DNA of 64,000 nt from Azospirillaceae bacterium. Its GTDB lineage: Bacteria; Pseudomonadota; Alphaproteobacteria; Azospirillales; Azospirillaceae. Below are positions 44,698 to 52,567 of the stretch, piece after piece. The notes beneath the pieces were generated by a model. The model did not search any database. It saw only the letters and a list, made by a program, of their open reading frames with translations, and had not been told where the DNA came from. The stretch covers positions 142,210 through 206,209 of the forward strand of contig DASQNC010000002.1 of the NCBI GenBank assembly GCA_035645145.1, written 5' to 3'. The translations under genes and the position numbers were made by a program. Position 1 is the first letter of the stretch; each line of letters begins with the position of its first letter.

Positions 44698-45672
44698 ATG
44701 GACGACACCTGGCTCGCCCTTGTTTCCGTGATCGGTTCCACGATCCGCCTGGCCACGCCACTGGTCCTGGCGGGGCTCGCGGGCCTGTATGCCGAACGGT
44801 CGGGCGTTGTGGACGTCGGGCTGGAAGGCAAGATGCTGGCCGCCGCCTTCGCCGCCGCCGCCGCCGCCTATGTCGTGCGCGACCCGTGGGTGGGCCTTGC
44901 CGCGGGCATCGGCGCGTCGGTGCTGTTCGCTCTGGTGCACGGCTATGCCTGCATCACCAAGCACGGCAATCAGGTGGTGTCCGGCATGGCCATCAACATC
45001 CTGGTGGCCGGCTTGGCGCCCACCCTGGGCTACGCCTGGTTCGGAGAGGGCGGCGACACACCCGCTCTGCCCACTGCCGGGCGCTTCGGCTCGATCAAGC
45101 TGCCGTTCCACGACGCGCTGGCCGATGTGCCGTTCCTGGGGCCGCTGTACACGCAGGCCATCAGCGGCCACAACCTGTTGGTCTATTTCACGGCCGCCGC
45201 CGTGCCGCTCACCGCCTGGGTGCTGTTCCACACCCGGTTCGGGCTGCGCCTGCGCGCGGTGGGCGAAAGCCCGAGCGCGGTGGACACGGCCGGCATATCG
45301 GTCGCCGGATTGCGCTACATGGCCATGGTGGTCTGTGGCGTCCTGTGTGGTTTGGCCGGCGCCTACCTGTCCACCGCCCAGAGTGCCGGCTTCGTGCGCG
45401 ACATGACCGCCGGCAAGGGGTTCCTCGCGCTGGCCGCCCTGATCTTCGGCAAATGGCGGCCGGGGCCGACCCTGTTCGCCTGCCTGCTGTTCGCAATGAC
45501 CGATGCGGTCCAGACCCGCCTGCAAGGGCAGCCGATCCCTGGCATCGGCGTGGTGCCGGTGCAGTTCATCCAGATGCTGCCCTATGTGCTGACGGTGCTG
45601 CTGCTCGCCGGTTTCGTGGGCAAGGCCACGGCACCCAAGGCCAGCGGCATTCCCTATGTGAAGGAACGATGA
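44698..45672 (+). CDS. Nucleoside ABC transporter permease (second)
   Basis: 324 residues with about eight or nine helices. APLVLAGLAGLYAERSGVVDVGLEGKMLAAAF-type start and MTAGKGFLALAALIFGKWRPGPTLFACLLFAMTDAVQTRLQG are the marks of the NupQ-type partner permease. Its TGA stop overlaps the cytidine deaminase ATG as ATGA, so uptake and breakdown genes are coupled. Confidence 0.94.
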   Translation: MDDTWLALVSVIGSTIRLATPLVLAGLAGLYAERSGVVDVGLEGKMLAAAFAAAAAAYVVRDPWVGLAAGIGASVLFALVHGYACITKHGNQVVSGMAINILVAGLAPTLGYAWFGEGGDTPALPTAGRFGSIKLPFHDALADVPFLGPLYTQAISGHNLLVYFTAAAVPLTAWVLFHTRFGLRLRAVGESPSAVDTAGISVAGLRYMAMVVCGVLCGLAGAYLSTAQSAGFVRDMTAGKGFLALAALIFGKWRPGPTLFACLLFAMTDAVQTRLQGQPIPGIGVVPVQFIQMLPYVLTVLLLAGFVGKATAPKASGIPYVKER

Positions 45673-46121
45673 CCCCCACCCCCGATCAGACACCGGGGCG
45701 TCAAGCGCCCGCGGACATGCCCAAGGACCTGTTCGATGCCGCGCTCGCGGCACGCAAACGGTCCTATTCCCCCTATTCCAAATTCGCCGTGGGTGCGGCG
45801 CTGCGCACCGGCAGCGGGGCGGTGGTCGCCGCCGCCAACGTGGAGAACGCCGCCTATCCGCAAAGCCAATGCGCCGAGGCCAGCGCCATCGGCCGCATGA
45901 TCGCCGAAGGCCACAACCGGATCACCGGGATCGTCGTGGTCGGGGGCGAGCCCGGGGATGCCCTGATGTGCACGCCCTGCGGCGGTTGCCGCCAGCGCAT
46001 CCGGGAGTTCGCGCGGCCGGACACCCCCGTTTGGGTCTGCGGGCCCGAAGGGTTGCGCCGCCGCTTCACCCTGGACGAGCTTCTGCCCTTTTCCTTCGGT
46101 CCCGACAACCTGGGCTTCTGA
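45669..46121 (+). CDS. cdd: Cytidine deaminase
   Basis: 150 residues. It converts (deoxy)cytidine to (deoxy)uridine. The zinc site is complete: CAEASAIGRMIAEG (Cys and catalytic Glu; this homotetrameric class uses three Cys) and PCGGCRQRIREFA. The substrate motif YSPYSKFAVGAALRTGSG is present. The first 20 residues are a Pro-rich extension. It is translationally coupled to the permease before it and is 3 bases from the phosphorylase gene after it. Confidence 0.96.
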   Translation: MTPTPDQTPGRQAPADMPKDLFDAALAARKRSYSPYSKFAVGAALRTGSGAVVAAANVENAAYPQSQCAEASAIGRMIAEGHNRITGIVVVGGEPGDALMCTPCGGCRQRIREFARPDTPVWVCGPEGLRRRFTLDELLPFSFGPDNLGF

Positions 46122-46124
46122 ACC

Positions 46125-46976
46125 ATGAAACCGGCATCCGTCTCCCCCGTGGCCATCCCCGGAACCCCTGCCGACGCCGCCGAGGCCATCGCGAAACGGC
46201 TGCCGGGCGGCGTGCGGCCGCGCGTCGCCCTGGTGCTGGGATCGGGCCTGGGGGCGCTTGCCGACCGGGTGGAGGGCGCGGTCGCCATCCCCTATGGCGA
46301 GATCCCGGGGTTCTATGCCTCGGGCGTGCACGGTCATGCCGGCCGCCTTGTGCTGGGCACGCTCGCGGGTGTGCCCGTCGCGGTGATGCAGGGCCGCAAG
46401 CACATGTACGAGGGCATGCCCTCCGACGCCGTCACGACCCCGATCCGGGCCTTGAAGCGGCTCGGGTGTGAACGGCTGGTGCTGACCTGCGCCGCCGGTT
46501 CGCTCCGCACCGAGGTCGGCCCCGGGCGGCTGATGATGGTCACCGACCACATCAACATGCAGGGGACCAGCGTCCTCGTGGGGCCGAACGACGACGAGGT
46601 GGGCCCCCGCTTCCCGCCGCTGTTGGATGCGTGGGATCCGGCGATGAACGCCCGCCTGCGCGAGGCCGCGCAGGCGACCGGCATCGACTTGGCCGAAGGC
46701 GTCTACGCCGCTTGGCTCGGCCCCGCCTTCGAAACCCCGGCCGAGGTCCGCATGCTGAAGATGCTGGGCGGGGATGCCGTGGGCATGTCCATGGTTCAGG
46801 AATGCATCGCGGCGCGGCACTGCGGGCTGACCGTGTGCGGCGTGGCCGCCATCACCAACCTGGGGGTCGGCCTGTCGCCCGATCCCGTGGACCACGCCCA
46901 GACCCTGCGCGGTGCCGCCCTGGCCGCCGCCGACCTGGAGCGCCTGATCATCGCCTTCCTGGAGCGCGTGCAATGA
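46125..46976 (+). CDS. punA: Purine-nucleoside phosphorylase
   Basis: 283 residues, trimeric PNP type. It splits purine nucleosides with phosphate to base and (deoxy)ribose-1-phosphate. Marks are VLGSGLGALADRV, the phosphate loop GVHGHAGRLVLG, MQGRKHMYEG, and GPAFETPAEVRMLKMLGGDAVGMSMVQECIAARHCGLTV with the Glu and Asn-type base-binding residues (AAITNLGVG). The last 4 bases overlap deoC as ATGA. Confidence 0.94.
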   Translation: MKPASVSPVAIPGTPADAAEAIAKRLPGGVRPRVALVLGSGLGALADRVEGAVAIPYGEIPGFYASGVHGHAGRLVLGTLAGVPVAVMQGRKHMYEGMPSDAVTTPIRALKRLGCERLVLTCAAGSLRTEVGPGRLMMVTDHINMQGTSVLVGPNDDEVGPRFPPLLDAWDPAMNARLREAAQATGIDLAEGVYAAWLGPAFETPAEVRMLKMLGGDAVGMSMVQECIAARHCGLTVCGVAAITNLGVGLSPDPVDHAQTLRGAALAAADLERLIIAFLERVQ

Positions 46977-47731
46977 CCGAAGCCGCCGACGTCGCCCGCC
47001 GTGCCCTGGGTCTGCTGGACCTGACCAGCCTCGAGGACACCGACACCGAGGAGCGGATCCGGGCGCTTTGTGCCCGTGCCGTCACCCCGGTGGGGCGGGT
47101 CGCCGCAGTCTGCGTCTATCCCCGCTTCGTGGCCCTGTCCAAGGCCGCCCTGGCCGGAACCGGCGTCCGGGTGGCGACGGTGGTGAATTTCCCCGAAGGC
47201 GGGGAAAGCGCGGCCGCCGCCGCGGACGAGACCCGCGACGCCGTTGCCGCCGGCGCGGACGAGATCGATGCCGTGCTGCCCTACCAAGCGTTCAAGGCCG
47301 GCAACCGCGCGGCGGCCGAGGCGGTGCTGCGGGCCGTGCGTACGGCATGTGGGGACAAGACGCTCAAGGTCATCCTGGAGACCGGTCAGCTCGGCGACGA
47401 GGCGTCGATGCGGGCGGCGTCCGAGCTGGCGGCCGACTGCGGCGCCGATTTCCTGAAAACCTCCACCGGCAAGACCAAGCCGGCCGCCACGCCGGAGGCG
47501 GCCCGCGTGATGCTGGGCGTGATCCGCGCGCGCGGCGGGCGCATCGGCTTCAAGGCTGCGGGCGGCATCCGCGACACCGCCACGGCCGCGGCGTATCTGG
47601 CGCTGGCCGATGCCGCCCTTGGCGCCGGCTGGGCCACGCCCGCCAACTTCCGTTTCGGCGCGTCCGGCCTGCTGGATGCCCTGCTGGCGGATCTGGGGAT
47701 TGGCCAAGGCGGCCCCGCCACCAGCTACTGA
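46973..47731 (+). CDS. deoC: Deoxyribose-phosphate aldolase
   Basis: 252 residues. It cleaves 2-deoxyribose-5-phosphate to acetaldehyde and glyceraldehyde-3-phosphate. The Schiff-base Lys is in FLKTSTGKT and the second catalytic Lys in [11 protein letters not shown]; the Asp is in [14 protein letters not shown]. The ATG overlaps the stop of the phosphorylase gene. A phosphopentomutase (deoB) that would join the two steps is not in the window. Confidence 0.97.
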   Translation: MTEAADVARRALGLLDLTSLEDTDTEERIRALCARAVTPVGRVAAVCVYPRFVALSKAALAGTGVRVATVVNFPEGGESAAAAADETRDAVAAGADEIDAVLPYQAFKAGNRAAAEAVLRAVRTACGDKTLKVILETGQLGDEASMRAASELAADCGADFLKTSTGKTKPAATPEAARVMLGVIRARGGRIGFKAAGGIRDTATAAAYLALADAALGAGWATPANFRFGASGLLDALLADLGIGQGGPATSY

Positions 47732-47810
47732 CCCGGCCAAGCAACGGTCCGGCGGCCCCGGCCGCATCCAACCATCCGACAGATCGAGTTCAGACGAGCG
47801 GAAACTGCCC

Positions 47811-49130
47811 ATGCTGCCCCAGGAGATCATCCGCAAGAAGCGTGACGGCGGCACGCTGGCCCCGGCCGAGATCGAGGCCTATGTGCGCGGCGTCACGGAC
47901 GGCACGGTCACCGAGGGGCAGATCGCCGCCTTCTCCATGGCCGTGTTCTTCCGCGGCCTGTCGCTGGACGAACGCGTGGCCCTGACCCGCGCCATGATGG
48001 CGTCGGGCCGGGTCATCGACTGGAAGGCGCAGGATCTGCCGGGCCCCGCACTGGACAAGCATTCCACCGGCGGCGTCGGCGACAAGGTCAGCCTAATCCT
48101 GGCGCCCATCGTCGCCGCGTGCGGCGGCTATGTGCCCATGATTTCGGGCCGCGGGCTGGGCCACACCGGCGGCACGCTGGACAAGATGGAGGCCATCCCG
48201 GGCTATACCGCGAAGCCCGACGCCGCGCTGTTCGCCCGGGTCGTCCGGGATGCCGGTTGCGCGATCATCGGCCAGACCGCCGATCTGGCGCCGGCCGATG
48301 GCCGCATCTACGCGGTTCGGGACGTGACCGCGACCGTCGAGTCCATCGACCTCATCACCGCGTCCATCCTGTCGAAGAAGTTGGCCGCCGGCCTGGACGC
48401 CCTGGTTCTGGACGTGAAGTTCGGGACCGGCGCGTTCATGCAGGCCTACGGGGATGCGAAGGCGCTGGCGGAAAGCCTGGTGACCGTCGCCAACGGCGCC
48501 GGAATGCGGACCACGGCGCTGCTCACCGACATGAACGAATGCCTGGGCCGCACCGCCGGCAATGCGGTCGAGGTCCGGGAGTCCCTGGACCTTCTGTGCG
48601 GGCGTCCGGCGGATGCGCGCCTGCGCGAGGTGACGGTGGCGCTTGCGGCCGAGATGCTGGTCCTGGGCGGACTTGCCCCCGATACCGCGGCGGCAACCGC
48701 CATGGCCAACGGCGCGCTGGACAGCGGCCGGGCGGCCGAGCGCTTCGCCCGCATGGTGGCGCAGTTGGGCGGACCCAAGGATTTCATCGAGGTTCCGCAG
48801 ACGTATCTGGCGGAAGCGCCGGTGGTGCGCGAGGTGCGCACCACCGCGGACGGGGTGGTGACCGCGGTGGACACCCGTGCCCTCGGCCTTGCCGTGGTCG
48901 CGCTGGGCGGCGGCCGCACCCGGCCCCAGGATCCGGTGGATCCCGCGGTGGGGCTGGTGGATGTGGCGGGACGGGGCGAGGCCGTGGGGCCGGGCGGTCG
49001 GCCGCTGGCGATCGTCCACGCCCGCGACGAGGACGCGGCCGAGCGGGCGGCGCAGGCCGTCCGCGCCGCGGTCACGGTTGCCCCGCAAGCTGTGGCCAGG
49101 GGGCCGCTGGTCGCCGAGCGGATCGGCTGA
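47811..49130 (+). CDS. deoA: Thymidine phosphorylase
   Basis: 439 residues. It splits thymidine to thymine and deoxyribose-1-phosphate. Starts [16 protein letters not shown], as E. coli DeoA does. The family signature is [20 protein letters not shown]; the phosphate-binding loop is [25 protein letters not shown] is also conserved. A 79-base gap separates it from deoC, and the DMT transporter gene starts 7 bases after it. Confidence 0.97.
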   Translation: MLPQEIIRKKRDGGTLAPAEIEAYVRGVTDGTVTEGQIAAFSMAVFFRGLSLDERVALTRAMMASGRVIDWKAQDLPGPALDKHSTGGVGDKVSLILAPIVAACGGYVPMISGRGLGHTGGTLDKMEAIPGYTAKPDAALFARVVRDAGCAIIGQTADLAPADGRIYAVRDVTATVESIDLITASILSKKLAAGLDALVLDVKFGTGAFMQAYGDAKALAESLVTVANGAGMRTTALLTDMNECLGRTAGNAVEVRESLDLLCGRPADARLREVTVALAAEMLVLGGLAPDTAAATAMANGALDSGRAAERFARMVAQLGGPKDFIEVPQTYLAEAPVVREVRTTADGVVTAVDTRALGLAVVALGGGRTRPQDPVDPAVGLVDVAGRGEAVGPGGRPLAIVHARDEDAAERAAQAVRAAVTVAPQAVARGPLVAERIG

Positions 49131-49137
49131 CCCGCGT

Positions 49138-50076
49138 ATGGTCTCGACCACGGCCGACATCGCCACGGACAACCGCACCCGGATCCGCCACGGCATTTTC
49201 TGCATTGTCGTGGCGGTTTCGACCTTCGCCACGATGGACGTTCTGATCAAGCTGCTGGGGGCGGGCTACAGCCCCTGGCAGATCCACTTCGTCCGTGTCC
49301 TGTTCGCTTGGCTGCCGTTCCTGTACGTGCTTCGGCGCGACGGCGGCCTGCCTGCGTTGCGCACCGGGCGCATCGGTCTTCATCTGGTCCGTGCCGTTAT
49401 CGGTATGCTGACCTTCGTCAGCTACGCATACGCGTTCCAGATCCTGCCGCTGGTCGATGTGTACGCGATCAGCTTCGCATCGCCCCTGCTGATGACCCTG
49501 CTCGCCGTGCCGATGCTGGGCGAAGCGTTCGGGTGGCGCCGCGGTGTCGCGATTTGCGTGGGGTTTCTGGGGGTTCTGGTGGTCCTGCGCCCCACAACCG
49601 GTACCCTGACCGGGCCGATGATGGTGCCGCTTGCCGGGACGTTGCTCTATTGCCTGTCCATGATCCTGGGGCGGTTGTTGTCCCGCACCGACACCAACGC
49701 CGCCATCCTGTTCTACTTGAATGTGGTCGGCCTGATCACCTCGTCCACCGCGATGCTGTTCATCGGCCAGTGGCCGGTCGAACCGTCGGACTGGGTCCTG
49801 TTCGCGGGCATTGGGCTGTTGGGCAGCGTGGCGCAAATCCTTCAGCTCCAAGCCTTCCGGTTGGCCCCCCCGTCGGTGGTGAGCCCGTTCCAGTACCTGG
49901 CGATCCTCTGGGGGTTGGGGTTCGGCTGGTTCCTGTTCGGCGAATGGCCGGACGGCTGGAGCCTTTTCGGGTCCGTCATCATTGTGGCGAGTGGCCTGTA
50001 TATCCTGTGGCGCGAGGCGATGGTGCGCGGATCGCGCCGTCCCGTTGCGGAAGCCAAGCCGAGGCCGGAGACATGA
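49138..50076 (+). CDS. DMT-family (EamA) transporter
   Basis: 312 residues with ten helices in two EamA repeats (FATMDVLIKLLGAGYSPWQIHFVR... and SMILGRLLSRTDTNAAILFYLNVVG...). Family members carry amino acids, nucleotide precursors and other small solutes, mostly outward. Placement between deoA and the adenosine deaminase, with a 4-base ATGA overlap to the latter, suggests it handles a product or substrate of nucleoside breakdown, but the substrate is unproven. Confidence 0.9.
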   Translation: MVSTTADIATDNRTRIRHGIFCIVVAVSTFATMDVLIKLLGAGYSPWQIHFVRVLFAWLPFLYVLRRDGGLPALRTGRIGLHLVRAVIGMLTFVSYAYAFQILPLVDVYAISFASPLLMTLLAVPMLGEAFGWRRGVAICVGFLGVLVVLRPTTGTLTGPMMVPLAGTLLYCLSMILGRLLSRTDTNAAILFYLNVVGLITSSTAMLFIGQWPVEPSDWVLFAGIGLLGSVAQILQLQAFRLAPPSVVSPFQYLAILWGLGFGWFLFGEWPDGWSLFGSVIIVASGLYILWREAMVRGSRRPVAEAKPRPET

Positions 50077-51062
50077 GCATGCCCTGGGACGGGATCCCCA
50101 AGGCCGAACTCCACGTCCATCTGGAGGGCACGGCCGGACCCGATCTGGTGCGGCGGTTGGCGGCCCGGCACGGCGTGCGCCTGCCGGACGAGCTGTTCAC
50201 CGACGCGGGTGCCTTCCACTGGACCGACTTCCGCCATTTCCTGCGCGCCTACGACATGGCCGCCGGGGTGGTGCGGACGGCCGAGGACTACCGCGACGTC
50301 ACCCGCGACTATCTTCTGCGCTGTGCCGCCGAGGGGGCGATCTATGTCGAGGTCATGGCCTCGCCGGACCACGCGGCGGCGGCGGGGCTGGATTTGGCGG
50401 GCATGGTGGACGGCGTGGCGGCCGGCATCGGCGAGGCCAGGGCCGCGTCGGGCATCGAGGCGCGGGTGATCCTGGTCTGCCTGCGGCACGGCGGCCCGGA
50501 CCGGGCGCTTGCGGTGGCACGTGCCGCGGCCCGGTGCCGGCATCCGCTGGTCACCGGCTTCGGCATGGCCGGCGACGAGGCGGTCGGGCATCCCCGCGAA
50601 TTCGCGCCCGCGTTCCGTACCGCCGCGGAGGCGGGGCTCGGCTGCACGGTCCATGCGGGGGAAGCCTGCGGGGCGGACAGCGTGCGTGCGGCGCTCGCCG
50701 AACTTCCCGTGGGACGACTGGGCCACGGCGTGCGTGCGGCCGAGGATCCCGCCCTCGTGGACATGCTGGCGGCCCGGGGCACGGTGCTGGAGGTTTGCCC
50801 CACCAGCAATGTCGCGACCCTCGTCTACCCGGACTATGCCGCCCACCCCCTTCGCCGGTTGAAGGATGCGGGCGTGCCGGTGACGCTGAACAGCGACGAC
50901 CCGCCATACTTCGGCACCACCATCGGCCGCGAATACGCCGTTGCCGCAACGCGGTTCGGGTTCACCCCGGACGAGTTGCGCGCCGCGACCCGGACGGCTG
51001 TCGAAGCTGCGTTCGTGGATGAGCCGACCCGGGCGGCGCTGCTGACGAGGGTCGCTGCCTGA
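50073..51062 (+). CDS. add: Adenosine deaminase
   Basis: 329 residues. It deaminates adenosine and deoxyadenosine to (deoxy)inosine, which the phosphorylase upstream can split. Zinc and catalytic residues are in order: KAELHVHLEG, the Glu in HAGE, the His in RLGHGVRA and the double Asp in LNSDDPPYF. Some family members prefer adenine or other aminopurines, so exact substrate is inferred from the operon. Last gene of the nucleoside operon, coupled to the transporter before it. Confidence 0.93.
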   Translation: MSMPWDGIPKAELHVHLEGTAGPDLVRRLAARHGVRLPDELFTDAGAFHWTDFRHFLRAYDMAAGVVRTAEDYRDVTRDYLLRCAAEGAIYVEVMASPDHAAAAGLDLAGMVDGVAAGIGEARAASGIEARVILVCLRHGGPDRALAVARAAARCRHPLVTGFGMAGDEAVGHPREFAPAFRTAAEAGLGCTVHAGEACGADSVRAALAELPVGRLGHGVRAAEDPALVDMLAARGTVLEVCPTSNVATLVYPDYAAHPLRRLKDAGVPVTLNSDDPPYFGTTIGREYAVAATRFGFTPDELRAATRTAVEAAFVDEPTRAALLTRVAA

Positions 51063-51211
51063 CCGTTTGGCGTGCCGCTTCGTGGCCATGACAAGGCGAG
51101 ATTGCAGCGTTGCTGTGATGTTCGCCCCTCCGGCGCCTACTCCCCTTGCGCCCTTTGGCCCTCGTGGTTAGCTTGCCCGCCGCTTTAAGCCCCTGTCCGA
51201 GGACTTGATCC

Positions 51212-52378
51212 GTGAAGTTCGCCGTCCCCCTGATCGCGGCCGCGGTCGGCCTTGCCGCCGGCACCGCGCAGGCGCAGACCCGTCCCCAGGCCATCACCCT
51301 GAACCCGCAGGGGGATTGGCAAGTCCGCGCCTTCGGCAATCAGCAAGGCCAATTCGCCCACTGCGCGGCCCAGGTGCAGACGGACAACAATGCCGCCATC
51401 ATGGTTCAGCGGCGCGCCGACAACGAGACGGTGCTGATCCTGCAGGCCCAGGGCGGCGGTTTCCCCACCGAAGGCCAGATCCAGGCCAAGGTCGATGTCG
51501 ACGGCAAAACCACCAAACAGCTCCGCGCGGTGGCCCCCCAGCCGGCGGCTCTGCTGATCGGCGGTGTGGACAACGAGTTGCTGGAAGCCATGCGGCGCGG
51601 CAACCGCCTGAACATCGAGGTCGGCGGCAAGAGCTACGGCCTGGCCCTGAAGGGAACGGGCAAGGCCATCGGCGACCTGCGGAGCTGCGTCGAGACCCAG
51701 GGGCGCAGCCTGCAGCAGGCCCAGGCCGGGCAGCCGGCGGGCCAGCAGGGCGGCCAGCCTCAGCAGCCGGCGCAGCCCCAGCGCCCGCCCATCGCCGCCA
51801 CGCGGCCGGTGACGATCCTTCCGCCGGGGCTGATCGACGTGCTGATCGAGGCCGGTCTGCAGAACGGCGTGCCCCTGCCCATGGATGGCGTGCCGCGCCA
51901 GCAGCGGCCGGGCGACTATGCTTGGCAGCTCGGCCCGGTGGTCGGCGCGATCGTCGAGGTGCCGATCCCGCCCGAGAGCAACTTCGAAGCCGCCGGGCAG
52001 AAGATGATGGACGACTTGAAGAGCGGCTGCACGGCCGACTTCAAGCCGGAGCTGGCGGCCACCGAGACCGTCGGTCCGCTGCAGCTTCGCACGGGCAAGT
52101 TCACCTGCGCGACGGCCGGCGGCCCGATCCACTCGTCGCTGCTGTTCTATGTGACGCCCGAGCGGATTCTGACCCGCATCATGCACTATGTGCCGGTGGG
52201 TGAGGCGGCGCAGGCCGACCGTGCCCGCGATGCCGTCACCAAGGTGATCCGCGAGCGTGCGGTCGCCTTCAACACGGCCCCCCAGGGCGGTCAAGCACCG
52301 GCGTCCGGTCAGGCTCCTGCGGCCCAACCCCCCGCCCAAGGGCAGGCCCCTGCGCAGGGGCAGCCGCCGAAGCGCTGA
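51212..52378 (+). CDS. Periplasmic protein, weak invasion-locus-B (IalB) likeness
   Basis: 388 residues. A signal peptide (cut after AQAQ, about residue 22) is followed by WQVRAFGNQQGQFAHCAAQV...MVQRRADNETVLILQAQG, which recalls the IalB-type beta domain. A Gln/Gly/Pro linker (about 168-195), a second domain of similar size (about 200-350) and a second low-complexity Gln/Ala/Pro tail follow. Function unknown; secreted or periplasmic. The start is GTG at 51212. It stands alone after the nucleoside operon, ending at a clear terminator. Confidence 0.65.
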   Translation: MKFAVPLIAAAVGLAAGTAQAQTRPQAITLNPQGDWQVRAFGNQQGQFAHCAAQVQTDNNAAIMVQRRADNETVLILQAQGGGFPTEGQIQAKVDVDGKTTKQLRAVAPQPAALLIGGVDNELLEAMRRGNRLNIEVGGKSYGLALKGTGKAIGDLRSCVETQGRSLQQAQAGQPAGQQGGQPQQPAQPQRPPIAATRPVTILPPGLIDVLIEAGLQNGVPLPMDGVPRQQRPGDYAWQLGPVVGAIVEVPIPPESNFEAAGQKMMDDLKSGCTADFKPELAATETVGPLQLRTGKFTCATAGGPIHSSLLFYVTPERILTRIMHYVPVGEAAQADRARDAVTKVIRERAVAFNTAPQGGQAPASGQAPAAQPPAQGQAPAQGQPPKR

Positions 52379-52400
52379 CGGCCGCTGCCGATCCGGGAAA

Positions 52401-52429
52401 CAAAGGCCGGGCCGCGTGCCCGGCCTTTG
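52401..52429 (+). terminator. Terminator after the periplasmic protein gene
   Basis: A 12-bp stem (52401-52412 with 52418-52429) and a 5-base loop lie 22 bases past the stop; the 3' arm ends CCTTTG and is followed by TCGTTT. Confidence 0.75.
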
Positions 52430-52464
52430 TCGTTTCGGGATGGGTTTTCCGCGGTTCGCTGGTG

Positions 52465-52533
52465 TTTTGGTGACACCGACTTTGGTTCACAATTTTGGTG
52501 TCACCAATTGGGAACACCAAAATTGGTGACACC
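52465..52533. promoter_or_regulatory. Overlapping inverted repeats upstream of glgE
   Basis: GGTGACACC or its reverse complement GGTGTCACC occurs three times: within 52465-52477 (after TTTT), 52497-52505 and 52525-52533. The last two lie in two nested perfect dyads: 52491-52501 with 52514-52524, and 52497-52509 with 52521-52533. The cluster ends 34 bases before the glgE start and looks like a set of operator sites. Confidence 0.65.
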
Positions 52534-52567
52534 GTTGCACGCACGTCCAAAGGCTAGGGATGGTGCC

